This document shows positions 1 through 11,281 of a stretch of DNA of 64,000 nucleotides, piece after piece. The notes under the pieces were generated by a model. That model was not told where the DNA came from, did no database searches, and saw nothing but the letters and a program-made list of their open reading frames with translations. The position numbers and the translations under genes were made by a program. The stretch spans positions 179,854 through 243,853 of the forward strand of contig CALUPD010000001.1 in NCBI GenBank assembly GCA_944322605.1, read 5' to 3'. The stretch is from an uncultured Bacteroidales bacterium. GTDB taxonomy: Bacteria > Bacteroidota > Bacteroidia > Bacteroidales > UBA932. Numbering within the stretch: position 1 is the first letter of the stretch; the number at the start of each line of letters is the position of its first letter.

Positions 1-1643
1 CTGACTTTTACGATACGGACAATGCAAACAGCGGCGGCACTACCGACGGCGTGTACAATTATTCGTTGCTCGGCATAGGCTCTTATAATAATGAAAGCCG
101 CACCCCTCCGTATCTCAGCGCGACGGAAAGGTATCTTCTCGGCTGGCTCGAACCAGAAGTCCTTGAATATACCGGAGAATACGCCCTTTCCCCTATACAG
201 GAGGACAATAAGGCATATATGCTTGAAACAGGCAACGAAGGCGAGTTCTTCATGCTGGAAAACAGGCAGAATGAGGGGTGGGACGCCTATCTTCCGGGGC
301 GAGGGCTTATGATATTCCATGTGGACAGGTCCCAGAACATAGTCAACGGATACCCTGCCTTGAATAAGTGGTCTTTCTATGAAGCCAACGGAAACAGCGT
401 GAACAACAACCCTGAACATATGTGTTACAGGATAGTTTCTTCTTTGGCAGGGGCAAATTCGGCAAGCACGTCTTTCATGCCGTATCCTGGCGACGGAGGC
501 TTTACGGAATTCTCGAAAACCTCGAATCCGGCAAATACCGCATGGTCCGGCAAGAATATCGATGCCGAACTGTTCTCGATAAGGGAAGAAGGCAACATTG
601 TATATTTCAGCGCGAAGACATCCAAGGAAAAACCTGTCGAACTGGAAGGCATCGAGCTTTCAGCAGACAGGACCGAGCTTATAATAAACGATACGCTGAA
701 GATGAACGTGCTGTTCACTCCTTGGAATACTACCGAAAGGGAACTGACATGGTATTCATCTAACAGTTCCGTGGCGGCAGTAGACACGGCAGGCGTAGTT
801 ACAGGTCTTTCAACAGGATCAGCAACCATAACTGCCAAATCGGCCGATGGCAGCATATCAGCGGATTTCAGCCTGAATGTCGCAAGCGGCCAGCTCGTAA
901 GGGGCAAGCTGACGGACAGCCGCAGTGCGAATGTCGTTGGTGCGGAAGTCACCATAACCATCGACGGTTCAGACTATACCGCGACTTCGGACAGGACCGG
1001 CATGGTTTCATTCGAGGGCATTCCTGCAGGTTCAGGCACTGTCACGATAGTATCGGATGCATATCCTGAACAGAGCAAGGCTATCAACGTGATAGAAAAC
1101 GCGAGCCTTTTCGAATACAGGGTGTTGAACGACGATGAGCTCAAGATGGGATATTACCCTATCGAGCTGAACGCGGAACCGTATGAAAGCTCGGCATACG
1201 TGACATGGGAAAGCACGGATCCTGCCGTAAAGAAATGGATCGTCAAATGGTATGAGGCGAATAACACATCTTCTGTGGAAACTGCCGAAACTGAAGAACC
1301 TAAATTCGATGTGACCGGCCTCAAGCAGGAAACCTATTATTATGTCGTGGTTTCTGAAATGACCGAAATCATCGAGGGTGATTCCGGAAGGGTATCTTTC
1401 GTTACTACAAAATCGGCAGGTTCGTTGTCACGCATCGTAATAGACAGGTCGTATGCTAAAGGGGAAACATTATTGCTCAAGGCTTCCAATTTGCCGGAAG
1501 GCGCGGAAATATCGTGGACGATCGACGACGCTCCTTATGCTTCAACGGAACTTGTGCTCAATAATTCGGAGTACAAAATCGAGCTGACCATAAAGACGGC
1601 CGACAATACCGAAATAATAACCAAATATTTGAAAGTGGAGTAA
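1..1643 (+). CDS. M6-family metalloprotease, C-terminal part (5' truncated by window)
   Basis: The frame is open from base 3, so the gene starts before the window and the catalytic HExxH region is missing. The first visible residues, DFYDTDN followed by a GIGSYNN...RTPPYLSA...LGWL stretch, match the end of the immune-inhibitor-A/M6 peptidase domain. Then come a bacterial Ig-like (Big_2) domain (about residues 195-280 counted from base 51), a carboxypeptidase-regulatory-like domain (about 283-350), a fibronectin-III-like domain (about 370-460) and a final beta-rich domain. It is probably exported and surface-bound. A GTG at base 51 could be taken as a start but lies inside the conserved domain. 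A lipoprotein gene follows after 6 bp, so the two are probably co-transcribed. The family call rests only on the end of the peptidase domain. Confidence 0.75.
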   Translation, partial: DFYDTDNANSGGTTDGVYNYSLLGIGSYNNESRTPPYLSATERYLLGWLEPEVLEYTGEYALSPIQEDNKAYMLETGNEGEFFMLENRQNEGWDAYLPGRGLMIFHVDRSQNIVNGYPALNKWSFYEANGNSVNNNPEHMCYRIVSSLAGANSASTSFMPYPGDGGFTEFSKTSNPANTAWSGKNIDAELFSIREEGNIVYFSAKTSKEKPVELEGIELSADRTELIINDTLKMNVLFTPWNTTERELTWYSSNSSVAAVDTAGVVTGLSTGSATITAKSADGSISADFSLNVASGQLVRGKLTDSRSANVVGAEVTITIDGSDYTATSDRTGMVSFEGIPAGSGTVTIVSDAYPEQSKAINVIENASLFEYRVLNDDELKMGYYPIELNAEPYESSAYVTWESTDPAVKKWIVKWYEANNTSSVETAETEEPKFDVTGLKQETYYYVVVSEMTEIIEGDSGRVSFVTTKSAGSLSRIVIDRSYAKGETLLLKASNLPEGAEISWTIDDAPYASTELVLNNSEYKIELTIKTADNTEIITKYLKVE

Positions 1644-1649
1644 TTTGAT

Positions 1650-2066
1650 ATGAAAAAGTACATAATAGCATCTGTAGTCATGGCGTTGGCCGTCCTGTCG
1701 TCCGGTTGCAAGAAATCGGAGACGATGCCAATGGAACAGCAAAATTTCATGATGAACAGCAATTACGGCCTTTATATGGAAGGGATGCAGTCCATGGCTT
1801 ATGACAAGTACGCTCATCAGCTTGTACGCAACGAGGCTGGAACTTCTTTCCGTATCCAGTCAGACGACCTGAAGCAGTATGTGTCATGCTCGTTTTCTTC
1901 AAGGCCTTCTGCCGAAGGGGAAGAAATAACGGTAGGGTATTCTACCGGCGGGCTCGGCCTGCTTTCAAGCTATAGCGGAACATTCAATGTCGTAAAGATT
2001 TCCGATACGATGGTGTGGCTTTGGGACAAGCAGAACAAGAACGGCATCATAGCTTATGTCAAGTAG
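1650..2066 (+). CDS. small lipoprotein of unknown function
   Basis: This 138-residue protein begins with a type II signal peptide whose lipobox LSSGC puts the lipidated cysteine at residue 20, so it should sit on a membrane. The mature part is rich in Ser, Met and Tyr and resembles no family I recognise. It might fold as a small beta-sandwich, since hydrophobic and polar residues alternate between about residues 60 and 135. It starts 6 bp after the metalloprotease stop and is followed by a rho-independent terminator, so it is the last gene of that transcript. It may assist or anchor the protease, but that is inference from position only. Confidence 0.7.
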   Translation: MKKYIIASVVMALAVLSSGCKKSETMPMEQQNFMMNSNYGLYMEGMQSMAYDKYAHQLVRNEAGTSFRIQSDDLKQYVSCSFSSRPSAEGEEITVGYSTGGLGLLSSYSGTFNVVKISDTMVWLWDKQNKNGIIAYVK

Positions 2067-2090
2067 CATAAGAGCAATAATATGAAATCG

Positions 2091-2118
2091 GGGCTGTGCC
2101 ACATGGCACGGCCCTTTT
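2091..2118 (+). terminator. rho-independent terminator after the metalloprotease/lipoprotein operon
   Basis: A 10-bp stem (GGGCTGTGCC with GGCACGGCCC, one G-U pair) closes on the loop ACAT and is followed by TTTT. It lies 24 bp after the lipoprotein stop and before the convergent SDR gene. Confidence 0.8.
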
Positions 2119-2158
2119 CATTAAGCGGAAGCGCAATAATTTTTATAATGCCCTGAAA

Positions 2159-2956
2159 TCAGCCTTCTTTGGCTATGAACTTGTCGATCAGCTTGTCTGC
2201 GAGCCTCGGGAATCTCGTGCTTACGAAAATCGTAAGTTTTCCGAGCGCAGTGAGCACGACTTCCGATTTGCGTTTTTCGAGGCTTCTAAGGAGTATTTTC
2301 CCGGCCTGTTCCGCAGTCATCATCTTCTCTTCCTTTCTCGGCGTAGATCCTTGTTTGCTTCCGTCTGCAAGGAGCGCGGATTTGCGTATGTTCGTGGCAA
2401 TGTACCCCGGGGCGAAAATCATCACGTTCAGGCCGTCATGGAGGTGTTCAATCCTAAGGGTGTTCAGGAATCCCCTGATGGCGAATTTCGAAGCCGAATA
2501 GCCTGTCCTGCCGGGAAGCCCTATGTATCCTGCGATTGAGATTACTCCGACTACCTGTCCTTTGCTTTGCAGCAGCCATGGAAGGGCGTATTTGGTGCAG
2601 TAGACTGTTCCCCAGAAATTCACGTTCATCAGTTCGCGTTCCACGTCGAGGTCCAGGTCCTTGAACCATGCCCTCATGGATATTCCGGCGTTGTTCACAA
2701 GCACGTCGATTCCTCCGAATTCCCTGACTGCGGCTTCTATCAAGCCTTTGCAGTCTGCTTCATTGCTTACGTCGCATTTTACCGGCAGGATGCAGGGATT
2801 GGAATACCTTTTCTTGAAGTCCTCTGCCGTTTCCTGCAATTTTTCTATGCTCCTTGCGGCCATTACGACCTTTGCGCCGGCTTGTGCGAATATAGCGCAA
2901 GAAGCCAGTCCTATTCCCGAACTGGCTCCTGTCACGATTATCGTTTTTCCTTTCAT
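2159..2956 (-). CDS. short-chain dehydrogenase/reductase, probable 3-ketosphinganine reductase
   Basis: The 265-residue protein is a classical SDR: the nucleotide-binding TGASSGIG is at residues 9-16, NNAG at about 88-91, and a YSASK catalytic motif at about 151-155. SDRs reduce or oxidise carbonyl and hydroxyl groups with NAD(P)H. It starts 8 bp after the stop of the serine palmitoyltransferase-like gene on the same strand. The expected next step in sphinganine synthesis is NADPH-dependent reduction of 3-ketosphinganine, so that is my inferred substrate. The SDR fold is certain; the substrate rests on operon context. It could instead be a generic SDR of fatty-acid or sugar metabolism. Confidence 0.85.
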   Translation of the reverse strand: MKGKTIIVTGASSGIGLASCAIFAQAGAKVVMAARSIEKLQETAEDFKKRYSNPCILPVKCDVSNEADCKGLIEAAVREFGGIDVLVNNAGISMRAWFKDLDLDVERELMNVNFWGTVYCTKYALPWLLQSKGQVVGVISIAGYIGLPGRTGYSASKFAIRGFLNTLRIEHLHDGLNVMIFAPGYIATNIRKSALLADGSKQGSTPRKEEKMMTAEQAGKILLRSLEKRKSEVVLTALGKLTIFVSTRFPRLADKLIDKFIAKEG

Positions 2957-2964
2957 TTTCTCTT

Positions 2965-4218
2965 TTAGTCTATCGACATGTCCTTGACCTTGTCTCCCTT
3001 GTATTCCCCGGCTTCAAGCCTTTTCTTGATTTCGGCGAATGCGTTGAGGGTATATTCGACATGTTCGAGCTCGTGCATTGCGGTAGGTATGAGCCTGTAC
3101 ATTATGACCCCTTTAGGAACGACAGGATATACCACTACCGAGCAGAATATGTTGTAGTTCTCCCTCAGGTCTATAAGTATGTTCGTCGCTTCTGCAATAT
3201 TTCCTTTCAGGAATACAGGTGTCACGCAAGCTTCGGCAACGCCTATGTCGAAACCTCTTTCCCTCAAGCCGTTCTGGAGGGCGCGGGTTATGGTCCATAA
3301 TTTTTCCCTGAGGGCATGGCCGTTCCTTATCAGCTCAAGCCTTTTCAGGCAGCCTTCCACGAAGGCCATAGGAAGCGATTTCGCGTAAATCTGGGATCTG
3401 AGATTGTATCGGAGATAGTTGATTATGTCCCTGTCTCCTGCTACGAAACCTCCTATTGCAGCCATTGATTTGGCGAAAGCCCCGAAATAGAGGTCTATGC
3501 CGTCCATGACATTGAAATGTTCGGATGTTCCCCGGCCGTTAGGACCCATTACCCCGAATCCGTGCGCGTCGTCGATGAGTATGCGGAAGTTATATTTCTT
3601 TTTCAGAGCCACGATCTTGTCGAGTATGCCGAGGCCACCTGTCATGCCGTATACCCCTTCGGTTATCAGAAGGATTCCGCCTCCTGTTTCCTGGGTCAGC
3701 TTGGTAGCCCTTTCAAGGGCCTTTTCGCATTTTTCGATGTTGTTGTGAGGATAAACTATCCTTTGGCCCATGTGCAGGCGTACTCCGTCCATGATGCAGG
3801 CATGCGCTTCGGAGTCGTAGACTATTATGTCATGCCTTGTGACGAGGGCGTCGATTGTAGAAATCATGCCCTGGTAGCCGAAATTGAACAGATATGCGTC
3901 TTCTTTCTTTTCGAAGTCGGCGAGTTCCCTTTCGAGCCTTTCATGCAGCGATGTATGTCCGGACATCATTCTTGCGCCCATAGGATATCCAAGGCCGTAT
4001 TTCGCAGCTGCTTCCGCATCCGCTTTCCTTACTTCGGGATGGTTGGCAAGTCCGAGGTAGTTGTTGAATGTCCATGCCAGTACCTTCTTTCCGTTAAATG
4101 TCATGTAAGGCTGTATTTCCCCTTCCAGCTTAGGGAACATGAAATATCCGTGAGCCTGTTTCCTGTACTGTCCCAGCGGACCGCCTTCATCTTTTTTTAT
4201 TCTTTCAAAAATATCCAT
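2965..4218 (-). CDS. serine palmitoyltransferase-like alpha-oxoamine synthase
   Basis: This is a PLP-dependent, fold-type I enzyme of the alpha-oxoamine synthase family, which condenses an amino acid with an acyl-CoA. Visible landmarks are GLGYPMGARMMSG after the N-terminal arm, the DDAHGFGVMG segment (PLP-binding Asp, His) and the PLP-lysine in FAKSMAAIGG at about residue 245. The N-terminal FPKLEGEIQPYM and the GVIMYRLIPTA C-terminal motif are those I associate with the Bacteroidota serine palmitoyltransferase group, which starts sphingolipid synthesis from serine and palmitoyl-CoA. A TTG eight codons upstream (4242) overlaps gyrB's stop; I chose the ATG at 4218, which begins MDIFERI as in relatives. 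It follows gyrB by 20 bp and precedes the SDR by 8 bp. A different amino-acid or acyl specificity is possible. Confidence 0.85.
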   Translation of the reverse strand: MDIFERIKKDEGGPLGQYRKQAHGYFMFPKLEGEIQPYMTFNGKKVLAWTFNNYLGLANHPEVRKADAEAAAKYGLGYPMGARMMSGHTSLHERLERELADFEKKEDAYLFNFGYQGMISTIDALVTRHDIIVYDSEAHACIMDGVRLHMGQRIVYPHNNIEKCEKALERATKLTQETGGGILLITEGVYGMTGGLGILDKIVALKKKYNFRILIDDAHGFGVMGPNGRGTSEHFNVMDGIDLYFGAFAKSMAAIGGFVAGDRDIINYLRYNLRSQIYAKSLPMAFVEGCLKRLELIRNGHALREKLWTITRALQNGLRERGFDIGVAEACVTPVFLKGNIAEATNILIDLRENYNIFCSVVVYPVVPKGVIMYRLIPTAMHELEHVEYTLNAFAEIKKRLEAGEYKGDKVKDMSID

Positions 4219-4238
4219 ATGAGTGTGTATTATGTTTG

Positions 4239-6290
<2,052 letters not shown>

Positions 6291-6305
6291 TCAATTTCAA
6301 ACATA

Positions 6306-6336
6306 CAAAGATAACAAAAAGTTAGAACTTTATAAA
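6306..6336 (-). promoter_or_regulatory. gyrB promoter (Bacteroidota-type)
   Basis: On the minus strand a TTTA (6333-6336) lies exactly 19 bp before TATCTTTG (6306-6313), matching TTTG-N19-TAnnTTTG with one change. It overlaps the stop codon of the upstream barrel gene and lies 22 bp before the gyrB ATG. Confidence 0.6.
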
Positions 6337-8034
6337 AAGTCCGGCCCCGAAATTGATGCCGGGCAGGTCGTATCCGTAGATGTACTGCTGCGTGCTGTTT
6401 GTAAGGTTGTTCCCTTCGATGAATACGGTAAGGTTATGGTTTATCATGTACGCGAGGTTGATGCCTACGTCTACGAATCCTTTGATTCTGGCATCGGTCC
6501 GGATTCCGTTGTCCGTATAATAGCATGCCTGCGTGCCGCTTCTGTAGCCTACGTCCACCCTTGCCACTATCCTGTCTTTCCAGCTGTATTTTCCGTAAAG
6601 GAGCATGGAGAACGGAACCTGCATGTACGGGGTGTCGCCGAAATAATAATTGTATTTGAAGTCGGCCCCGAGGGTCACGTTCTTTATTCTTCCTGCCATT
6701 TCAAGGCCTGCGCCGATCCTGTCGTAATTCTGGTGCATTATGTTTTGCAGGGAAGAAATGTTCCCGTCTCCCATGAGGTATACGCCGTCGTTTATTTTGC
6801 TGTATTCGCCGTAAAGGTTATAGCTGAAAACATCGCTTGCAGTGCCGGTTATTCCTATTTTGCCGTTTATCCTTTCCGTGGAAATCGACGGAACTGAACA
6901 TGCAGGCGTGATCCACCTGTAGGTGTCGGACAATTTTGCATAATCGAGCATCTTGTCGCCGCCTGTTGCCCGGACATAGACGACAAGGGCTTTTCTTATG
7001 GCCTGGAACGATATTTCGATGTCGGGAAAGAAGATCTGCCTGCTTCCGCCGAGCTTTTCTCCCGGGGCGGCGTCCTCGAACGGAACGGAAATGCCAAGGC
7101 CGAGGTTGAGCCTCCATCTGTCATGCTCGTAGCGGTATTCGGGATTCAGCTGCAAGAGGCAGTACGTGTTCCCGTTTCCGTAAAACGCCATTTCCATGTC
7201 GTAACCGACGTGGATTTTGTGATGGCTTGCGAACGTGGCTCCTAAAAGTCCGTTCACCCGCAGGTAATTCTCATCCATTTCCGGATAGGTCGCCTCATGG
7301 CCCGGCAGCGATATGGACGGGGAAACGTGCATGTACCTGTGGCTTATGTTGACTTTGTAGTCCACGGCTGTCTTTTCCGTATTCGAAGACGATATTCCGA
7401 ATATGCTTGAGACTCCGTGGTTTTCCGCCGACATGTTGTCTTTCATGAATGACCTGCTCGCGAATTGGTCGGAGAATATGTCGTAGCCGCTTCCCGTGAA
7501 TCCGTAGAACGTGTTATATCCGCCCGTGTATCCTGTCTTGAAAAACAGGTTTCCGGTTTTCCATGCGTGCCTTACAAGGATTCCGGCTGAATTGTCCATG
7601 TAATCGGCTATTTTCCCGTTTATCTTGTGCCAGAAAGAATTATGTTTGCCGTAAATCAGCAGGTCCGTCTTTTCTGTTTTCAGGTCAGGCCTGAAATAAA
7701 TCTCGCCATAGGGATTCGTAGGATAGGAAAAGCCTATCCTGCTGTAGAAAACGGGGATTGTCCCTTTCCTGTCTTCGGGAATCTCCAGAAAAGGAAGAGG
7801 CGTGAATTCGTACATGTCCTCGTAACGTATGGAGGAGAGGGCGTAGTCGAATTTTATGTCGAACCGGTAAATGGAATCGTTAACCCTGTAGTCCGGGACC
7901 GGCTTCACCATGTTGATTATGTTCGCTTCGTAATCCCTCGATACCCTGACCTGCGGGTCAATTTCCTGTCCTCCGGATGTCGCTGCGTACAACAGCGCGA
8001 ATGCAAGCGGAAATATTTTGAGTGGCGTTTTCAT
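6322..8034 (-). CDS. outer-membrane beta-barrel protein, TonB-receptor-like without plug
   Basis: The 570-residue protein has a signal peptide (about residues 1-22, cut near SGGQ). Most of the rest consists of alternating hydrophobic/polar strands with Tyr and Phe belts, ending in GAGLFIKF with a C-terminal phenylalanine as expected for an outer-membrane barrel. Segments such as FIEGNNLTNSTQQYIYGYDLP resemble the last strands of TonB-dependent receptors, but no plug domain or TonB box is visible and the length is short for a full receptor. It starts one base after the stop of the giant TPR gene, so the two are translationally linked and probably work together at the envelope. The transported substrate, if any, is unknown. 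Confidence 0.75.
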   Translation of the reverse strand: MKTPLKIFPLAFALLYAATSGGQEIDPQVRVSRDYEANIINMVKPVPDYRVNDSIYRFDIKFDYALSSIRYEDMYEFTPLPFLEIPEDRKGTIPVFYSRIGFSYPTNPYGEIYFRPDLKTEKTDLLIYGKHNSFWHKINGKIADYMDNSAGILVRHAWKTGNLFFKTGYTGGYNTFYGFTGSGYDIFSDQFASRSFMKDNMSAENHGVSSIFGISSSNTEKTAVDYKVNISHRYMHVSPSISLPGHEATYPEMDENYLRVNGLLGATFASHHKIHVGYDMEMAFYGNGNTYCLLQLNPEYRYEHDRWRLNLGLGISVPFEDAAPGEKLGGSRQIFFPDIEISFQAIRKALVVYVRATGGDKMLDYAKLSDTYRWITPACSVPSISTERINGKIGITGTASDVFSYNLYGEYSKINDGVYLMGDGNISSLQNIMHQNYDRIGAGLEMAGRIKNVTLGADFKYNYYFGDTPYMQVPFSMLLYGKYSWKDRIVARVDVGYRSGTQACYYTDNGIRTDARIKGFVDVGINLAYMINHNLTVFIEGNNLTNSTQQYIYGYDLPGINFGAGLFIKF

Positions 8035-8035
8035 C

Positions 8036-11000
8036 TTAATCCTGTGTTTTGAGTACTGTCGAGTCTTTGTCTGAATAATGCTTTGCGATGGCGTCTAATC
8101 TGATTTTCACGTTTTCTGTCACGTCGTCATTGTCGCTACTGCGTTCGTAGCCGTCGAGTATGCTTCTGAACGTGGCTTCCGCCTGTTTCCATTCTCCTCT
8201 TTCGGCATAGGAGTCTCCTAGTACTATGAAGCTCTTGGCTAACCAGTATCGTTGTCCTGTCCTGCTTTCCGCAAGGGAGAAGGTCATGCTTTCGACCGAT
8301 TCGAAATCTCCTGATTCGAAAGCGTCCAGGATCAGCAGGTATGCGCTTTCGGCCCCTTCTGCGGACAGCGGATCTTCCGAAAGGGTTTCAAATATTTTTT
8401 TGGCCTCGTCACGCTTCCCGTCCGCATACAGTGATTTGGCGGCAATGTATTCCATTTCTGTTTTCAATCCTTCCGGAGCCCAGGCCTGGCTTAGGATTGA
8501 TTCTGCTTCCGCGACGGCTCCGGCGTAATCCTTCAGCCTGTATTTCGACCTTGCGATTCCGGCTTTGGCATCGTTGCGGTTGTTGTCTAACCGGGCCATG
8601 TCCCTGAGGAACTCGTATGCGCCGAGGGCGTTTTCATAATTTTCAAGCCCGTAGGATATGTTCGCGTAATTCAATGCTGCGATTTCGGTAAACGATCCTG
8701 TGCCGTTTTTCATGACCTTGAGGAAATGCTCGCATGCGGCTTCCGGGTTTCCTGTGTTTTTCAAGGATTCGGCCATATAGAAGTCGGCCTGTACGGAATG
8801 CGCGCTTTGAGGATATTTTTCCATAAAGTCCCTGAACGCGGCGATGGCGTTAGTGTAGTTTTTGGAGAGGAACATGCGTTCCGCCGAATTGAAATACATG
8901 TTTTCCTTTTCTTCCTCGGTTTTTGTGCCTGTCAGGCCCATGGTGTCGAGGTAGGCGAAGTAGTCGTCGAGCCTTCCCGTCTCCTGGTATATGCTTTCGA
9001 TTCCGGCAAGGGCGTCGTAGGCTTCCTGGGTTTCCGGATAATCCTGTACCACTTCCTTGTAGTATTTAAGCGCCTTGTTCCTGTCTTCCATGTTGAAATA
9101 CGTGAGGCCTATTTCGAGTTTCGCTTTGGCATAATAGGAACTGTCGTCGTATTCGAGCAGTCCTTTGAATGTCTTTATGGCCTTATCGTTCTTTCCTGTC
9201 CGCAGGTATGTGCGCCCGAGCTCGTAAACGGATTGCGGGTAGAGGTAGCATCCCTTGTAGTTCTTTCGTATGTCCTCAAGCATTTCTATTTTCTTTCCGT
9301 TGTTGGATATGAGGCCGAAAGACAGGGCTCCCTGGTACATCGGATATACTTCGTATGAATCGTTCAGGAACTTCGAGGCTTCTTCGTACAGTTCTGCCGA
9401 CCTGTCGTATTTGCTTTGCATGAAATACGAGTCGGCAAGGCGTATTTTCGCGTCGAGGGTATGGTATCTTTGCGAAGGGGCGAGGGCCAGGTATTCTCCG
9501 AACCATTTTTCAGCCTCGGCATAGTCCCCGCTTTTTATGCAGGCGTATCCGAGATTGTACAGGACCTGGTATGCTTCGTCCGTAAGCCTGAAACCGGGGT
9601 CTTCGAGAAGTTCCTTTTCGAGCGATATGGCGTTTTCGTAGTCTTCGTTCCTGTATAAGGCTTCTGCAAGCCAGAATTTGGCAAGATTGCACAGGCTTCT
9701 GTCATACGAACTGTTTTCTATCGACAGCTTGAAATACCTTTCCGAGCTTTCATAGGCCCCTTTTTCGAGCAGTTGCATTGCCATGAAGAATGCGGCCTTT
9801 TGAAGGTTTCTTATGACTTCCGCATTCGGCGAGCTGATTTTCGACAGGGCGTCTATGGCTGACTTGTAGTCTTTCGACAGCAGGAAGGACTCCGCTATGT
9901 AATTGTGGATTTCGTCCGATTTGCCGCTTTGTGGATATTTTTCGAGATACGAGTTGAACGGCGCTATGTCGGAATGTATGTCGAAGGCGAGCTTTGCATA
10001 ATTATAAAATGCGTTCTCCTTAATGTCCTGGTCGAAATCGGTTTCCGATGCCTTTTTGTATGCATCGAGCGCGGCTATCTTGTTTTTCAGTTTCAGGCAG
10101 CAGTTCCCGAGGTACATGTAGGAACTTTGCCCGATGAGGTCTGAATCTCCTGCCGTTTCGCTGAAGGCGTCCGCCGCGCTCAGATAGGATTGGAGGCTGT
10201 AGGAAATGACTCCTGCATAGTAGGTGTCGTTCCTTGTCAGGTTTATCCCTGAAGCCGAATATATCTCAAAGAACATCCTTGCTTCTTTCGGCATGTCCTT
10301 TTCAAGGTACGCTTCCGACAGCAGCCTTGCTATTTTCAGCTGGTATTCCCTGTCGGATTCTTCGTACAGGCTTCTTCCGTTCAGGATGACATAGTCGTAA
10401 TTGTCAAGCATGAAATTGGCTTCGAGCAGGTAGTATCTTGCAAGTTTTCCGTAAATGTCGTTCCCGGTTATGCGTTCGAGCAGGGGAATGCATTGTTCGA
10501 ACCTTTTGTTTATGTAATGGATATATGCCGAATAGTAGATGGAAGGGGCAGTGTAGTCGGTATATTGTCCCGAGATTATGTCTTCGAATACCGGCAGGGC
10601 TTCTTCGCTCCTTCCGGTCCTCATGAGGCAATATGCCTTTTTGAACTTGTATTCCGTGGCATGCAGCGGAGAAAGCTCTTCGGTGTTTATCCCTTCGAGT
10701 ATTTCAGACGCCTTTTCATAATTTTTCCTGTCGAAATAGTGGCCGGCGTACAGCAGCATCAGCTCTTCCTGCCTTTCGCATTGCGGGTATTCGGTCATGA
10801 AAGCGTATACGAGGCCGTCGATGTCGGGCCTTGCGTTCCTGATCCTGCATTCGAGCAACAGTGATTCCGCATTTATCCTTTTCAGCCCGTTTTCCGGATT
10901 CAGGAGCGGGATCAGCTCTTCGAGTTCCTTTTCGGCAGCCGTGAACTGGCCGTCCGTGACCATCCTTGTTATCATTATGTAGCGGTTGAGGATGTTTTCA

Positions 11001-11080
11001 TCATCGTTTTTCTGGCCCCGTATGCATAACGGGAGACAGAAGGCGGCTAATAGGCATATGACTGTTTTTCTGTACTGCAT
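8036..11080 (-). CDS. large periplasmic TPR-repeat protein
   Basis: This protein of about 1014 residues begins with a signal peptide (MQYRKTVICLLAAFCLPLC, cut near GQ) and then consists almost wholly of tetratricopeptide helices, seen as repeated patterns such as YYKAKLEIGLTYFNMEDRNKALKYY-like pairs with A-Y-x-G-x2-Y-A spacing. No enzymatic domain is visible, so it is probably a scaffold exported to the periplasm or the inner leaflet of the outer membrane. Upstream in-frame starts exist at 11092 and 11143, but only the ATG at 11080 gives a clean signal peptide. It is tightly coupled to the downstream barrel gene (1-bp gap). A role in assembly or function of that barrel is inferred from context only. 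Confidence 0.8.
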   Translation of the reverse strand: MQYRKTVICLLAAFCLPLCIRGQKNDDENILNRYIMITRMVTDGQFTAAEKELEELIPLLNPENGLKRINAESLLLECRIRNARPDIDGLVYAFMTEYPQCERQEELMLLYAGHYFDRKNYEKASEILEGINTEELSPLHATEYKFKKAYCLMRTGRSEEALPVFEDIISGQYTDYTAPSIYYSAYIHYINKRFEQCIPLLERITGNDIYGKLARYYLLEANFMLDNYDYVILNGRSLYEESDREYQLKIARLLSEAYLEKDMPKEARMFFEIYSASGINLTRNDTYYAGVISYSLQSYLSAADAFSETAGDSDLIGQSSYMYLGNCCLKLKNKIAALDAYKKASETDFDQDIKENAFYNYAKLAFDIHSDIAPFNSYLEKYPQSGKSDEIHNYIAESFLLSKDYKSAIDALSKISSPNAEVIRNLQKAAFFMAMQLLEKGAYESSERYFKLSIENSSYDRSLCNLAKFWLAEALYRNEDYENAISLEKELLEDPGFRLTDEAYQVLYNLGYACIKSGDYAEAEKWFGEYLALAPSQRYHTLDAKIRLADSYFMQSKYDRSAELYEEASKFLNDSYEVYPMYQGALSFGLISNNGKKIEMLEDIRKNYKGCYLYPQSVYELGRTYLRTGKNDKAIKTFKGLLEYDDSSYYAKAKLEIGLTYFNMEDRNKALKYYKEVVQDYPETQEAYDALAGIESIYQETGRLDDYFAYLDTMGLTGTKTEEEKENMYFNSAERMFLSKNYTNAIAAFRDFMEKYPQSAHSVQADFYMAESLKNTGNPEAACEHFLKVMKNGTGSFTEIAALNYANISYGLENYENALGAYEFLRDMARLDNNRNDAKAGIARSKYRLKDYAGAVAEAESILSQAWAPEGLKTEMEYIAAKSLYADGKRDEAKKIFETLSEDPLSAEGAESAYLLILDAFESGDFESVESMTFSLAESRTGQRYWLAKSFIVLGDSYAERGEWKQAEATFRSILDGYERSSDNDDVTENVKIRLDAIAKHYSDKDSTVLKTQD

Positions 11081-11112
11081 GGCTGTATGCATTATTATGA
11101 TAATATAAGGTG

Positions 11113-11143
11113 CAAATATCATACAGTTTCCGTTTTTTTCCAA
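11113..11143 (-). promoter_or_regulatory. possible promoter of the TPR/barrel operon
   Basis: On the minus strand TTG (11141-11143) is followed after 20 bp by GATATTTG (11113-11120), one mismatch from TAnnTTTG. It is 32 bp before the chosen TPR start and shares the divergent region with ftsE. Confidence 0.4.
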
Positions 11144-11246
11144 TATTATCTTGAACGCTTCTTGATTTTTGAGTACATTTCGGGTTACGATACGAAAAAA
11201 TGCAATCTTTCCTGTTTTGCCGTTCGGATAATCCGTCTATTTTTTT

Positions 11247-11254
11247 TATGTTTG
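11247..11254 (+). promoter_or_regulatory. possible -7 element for ftsE-nth
   Basis: TATGTTTG matches TAnnTTTG and lies 27 bp before the ftsE ATG. No TTTG is found at the usual 19-bp distance, so it is a half-supported promoter. Confidence 0.35.
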
Positions 11255-11281
11255 CAGGCAGTGAACCGAAACCCGAAGAAT

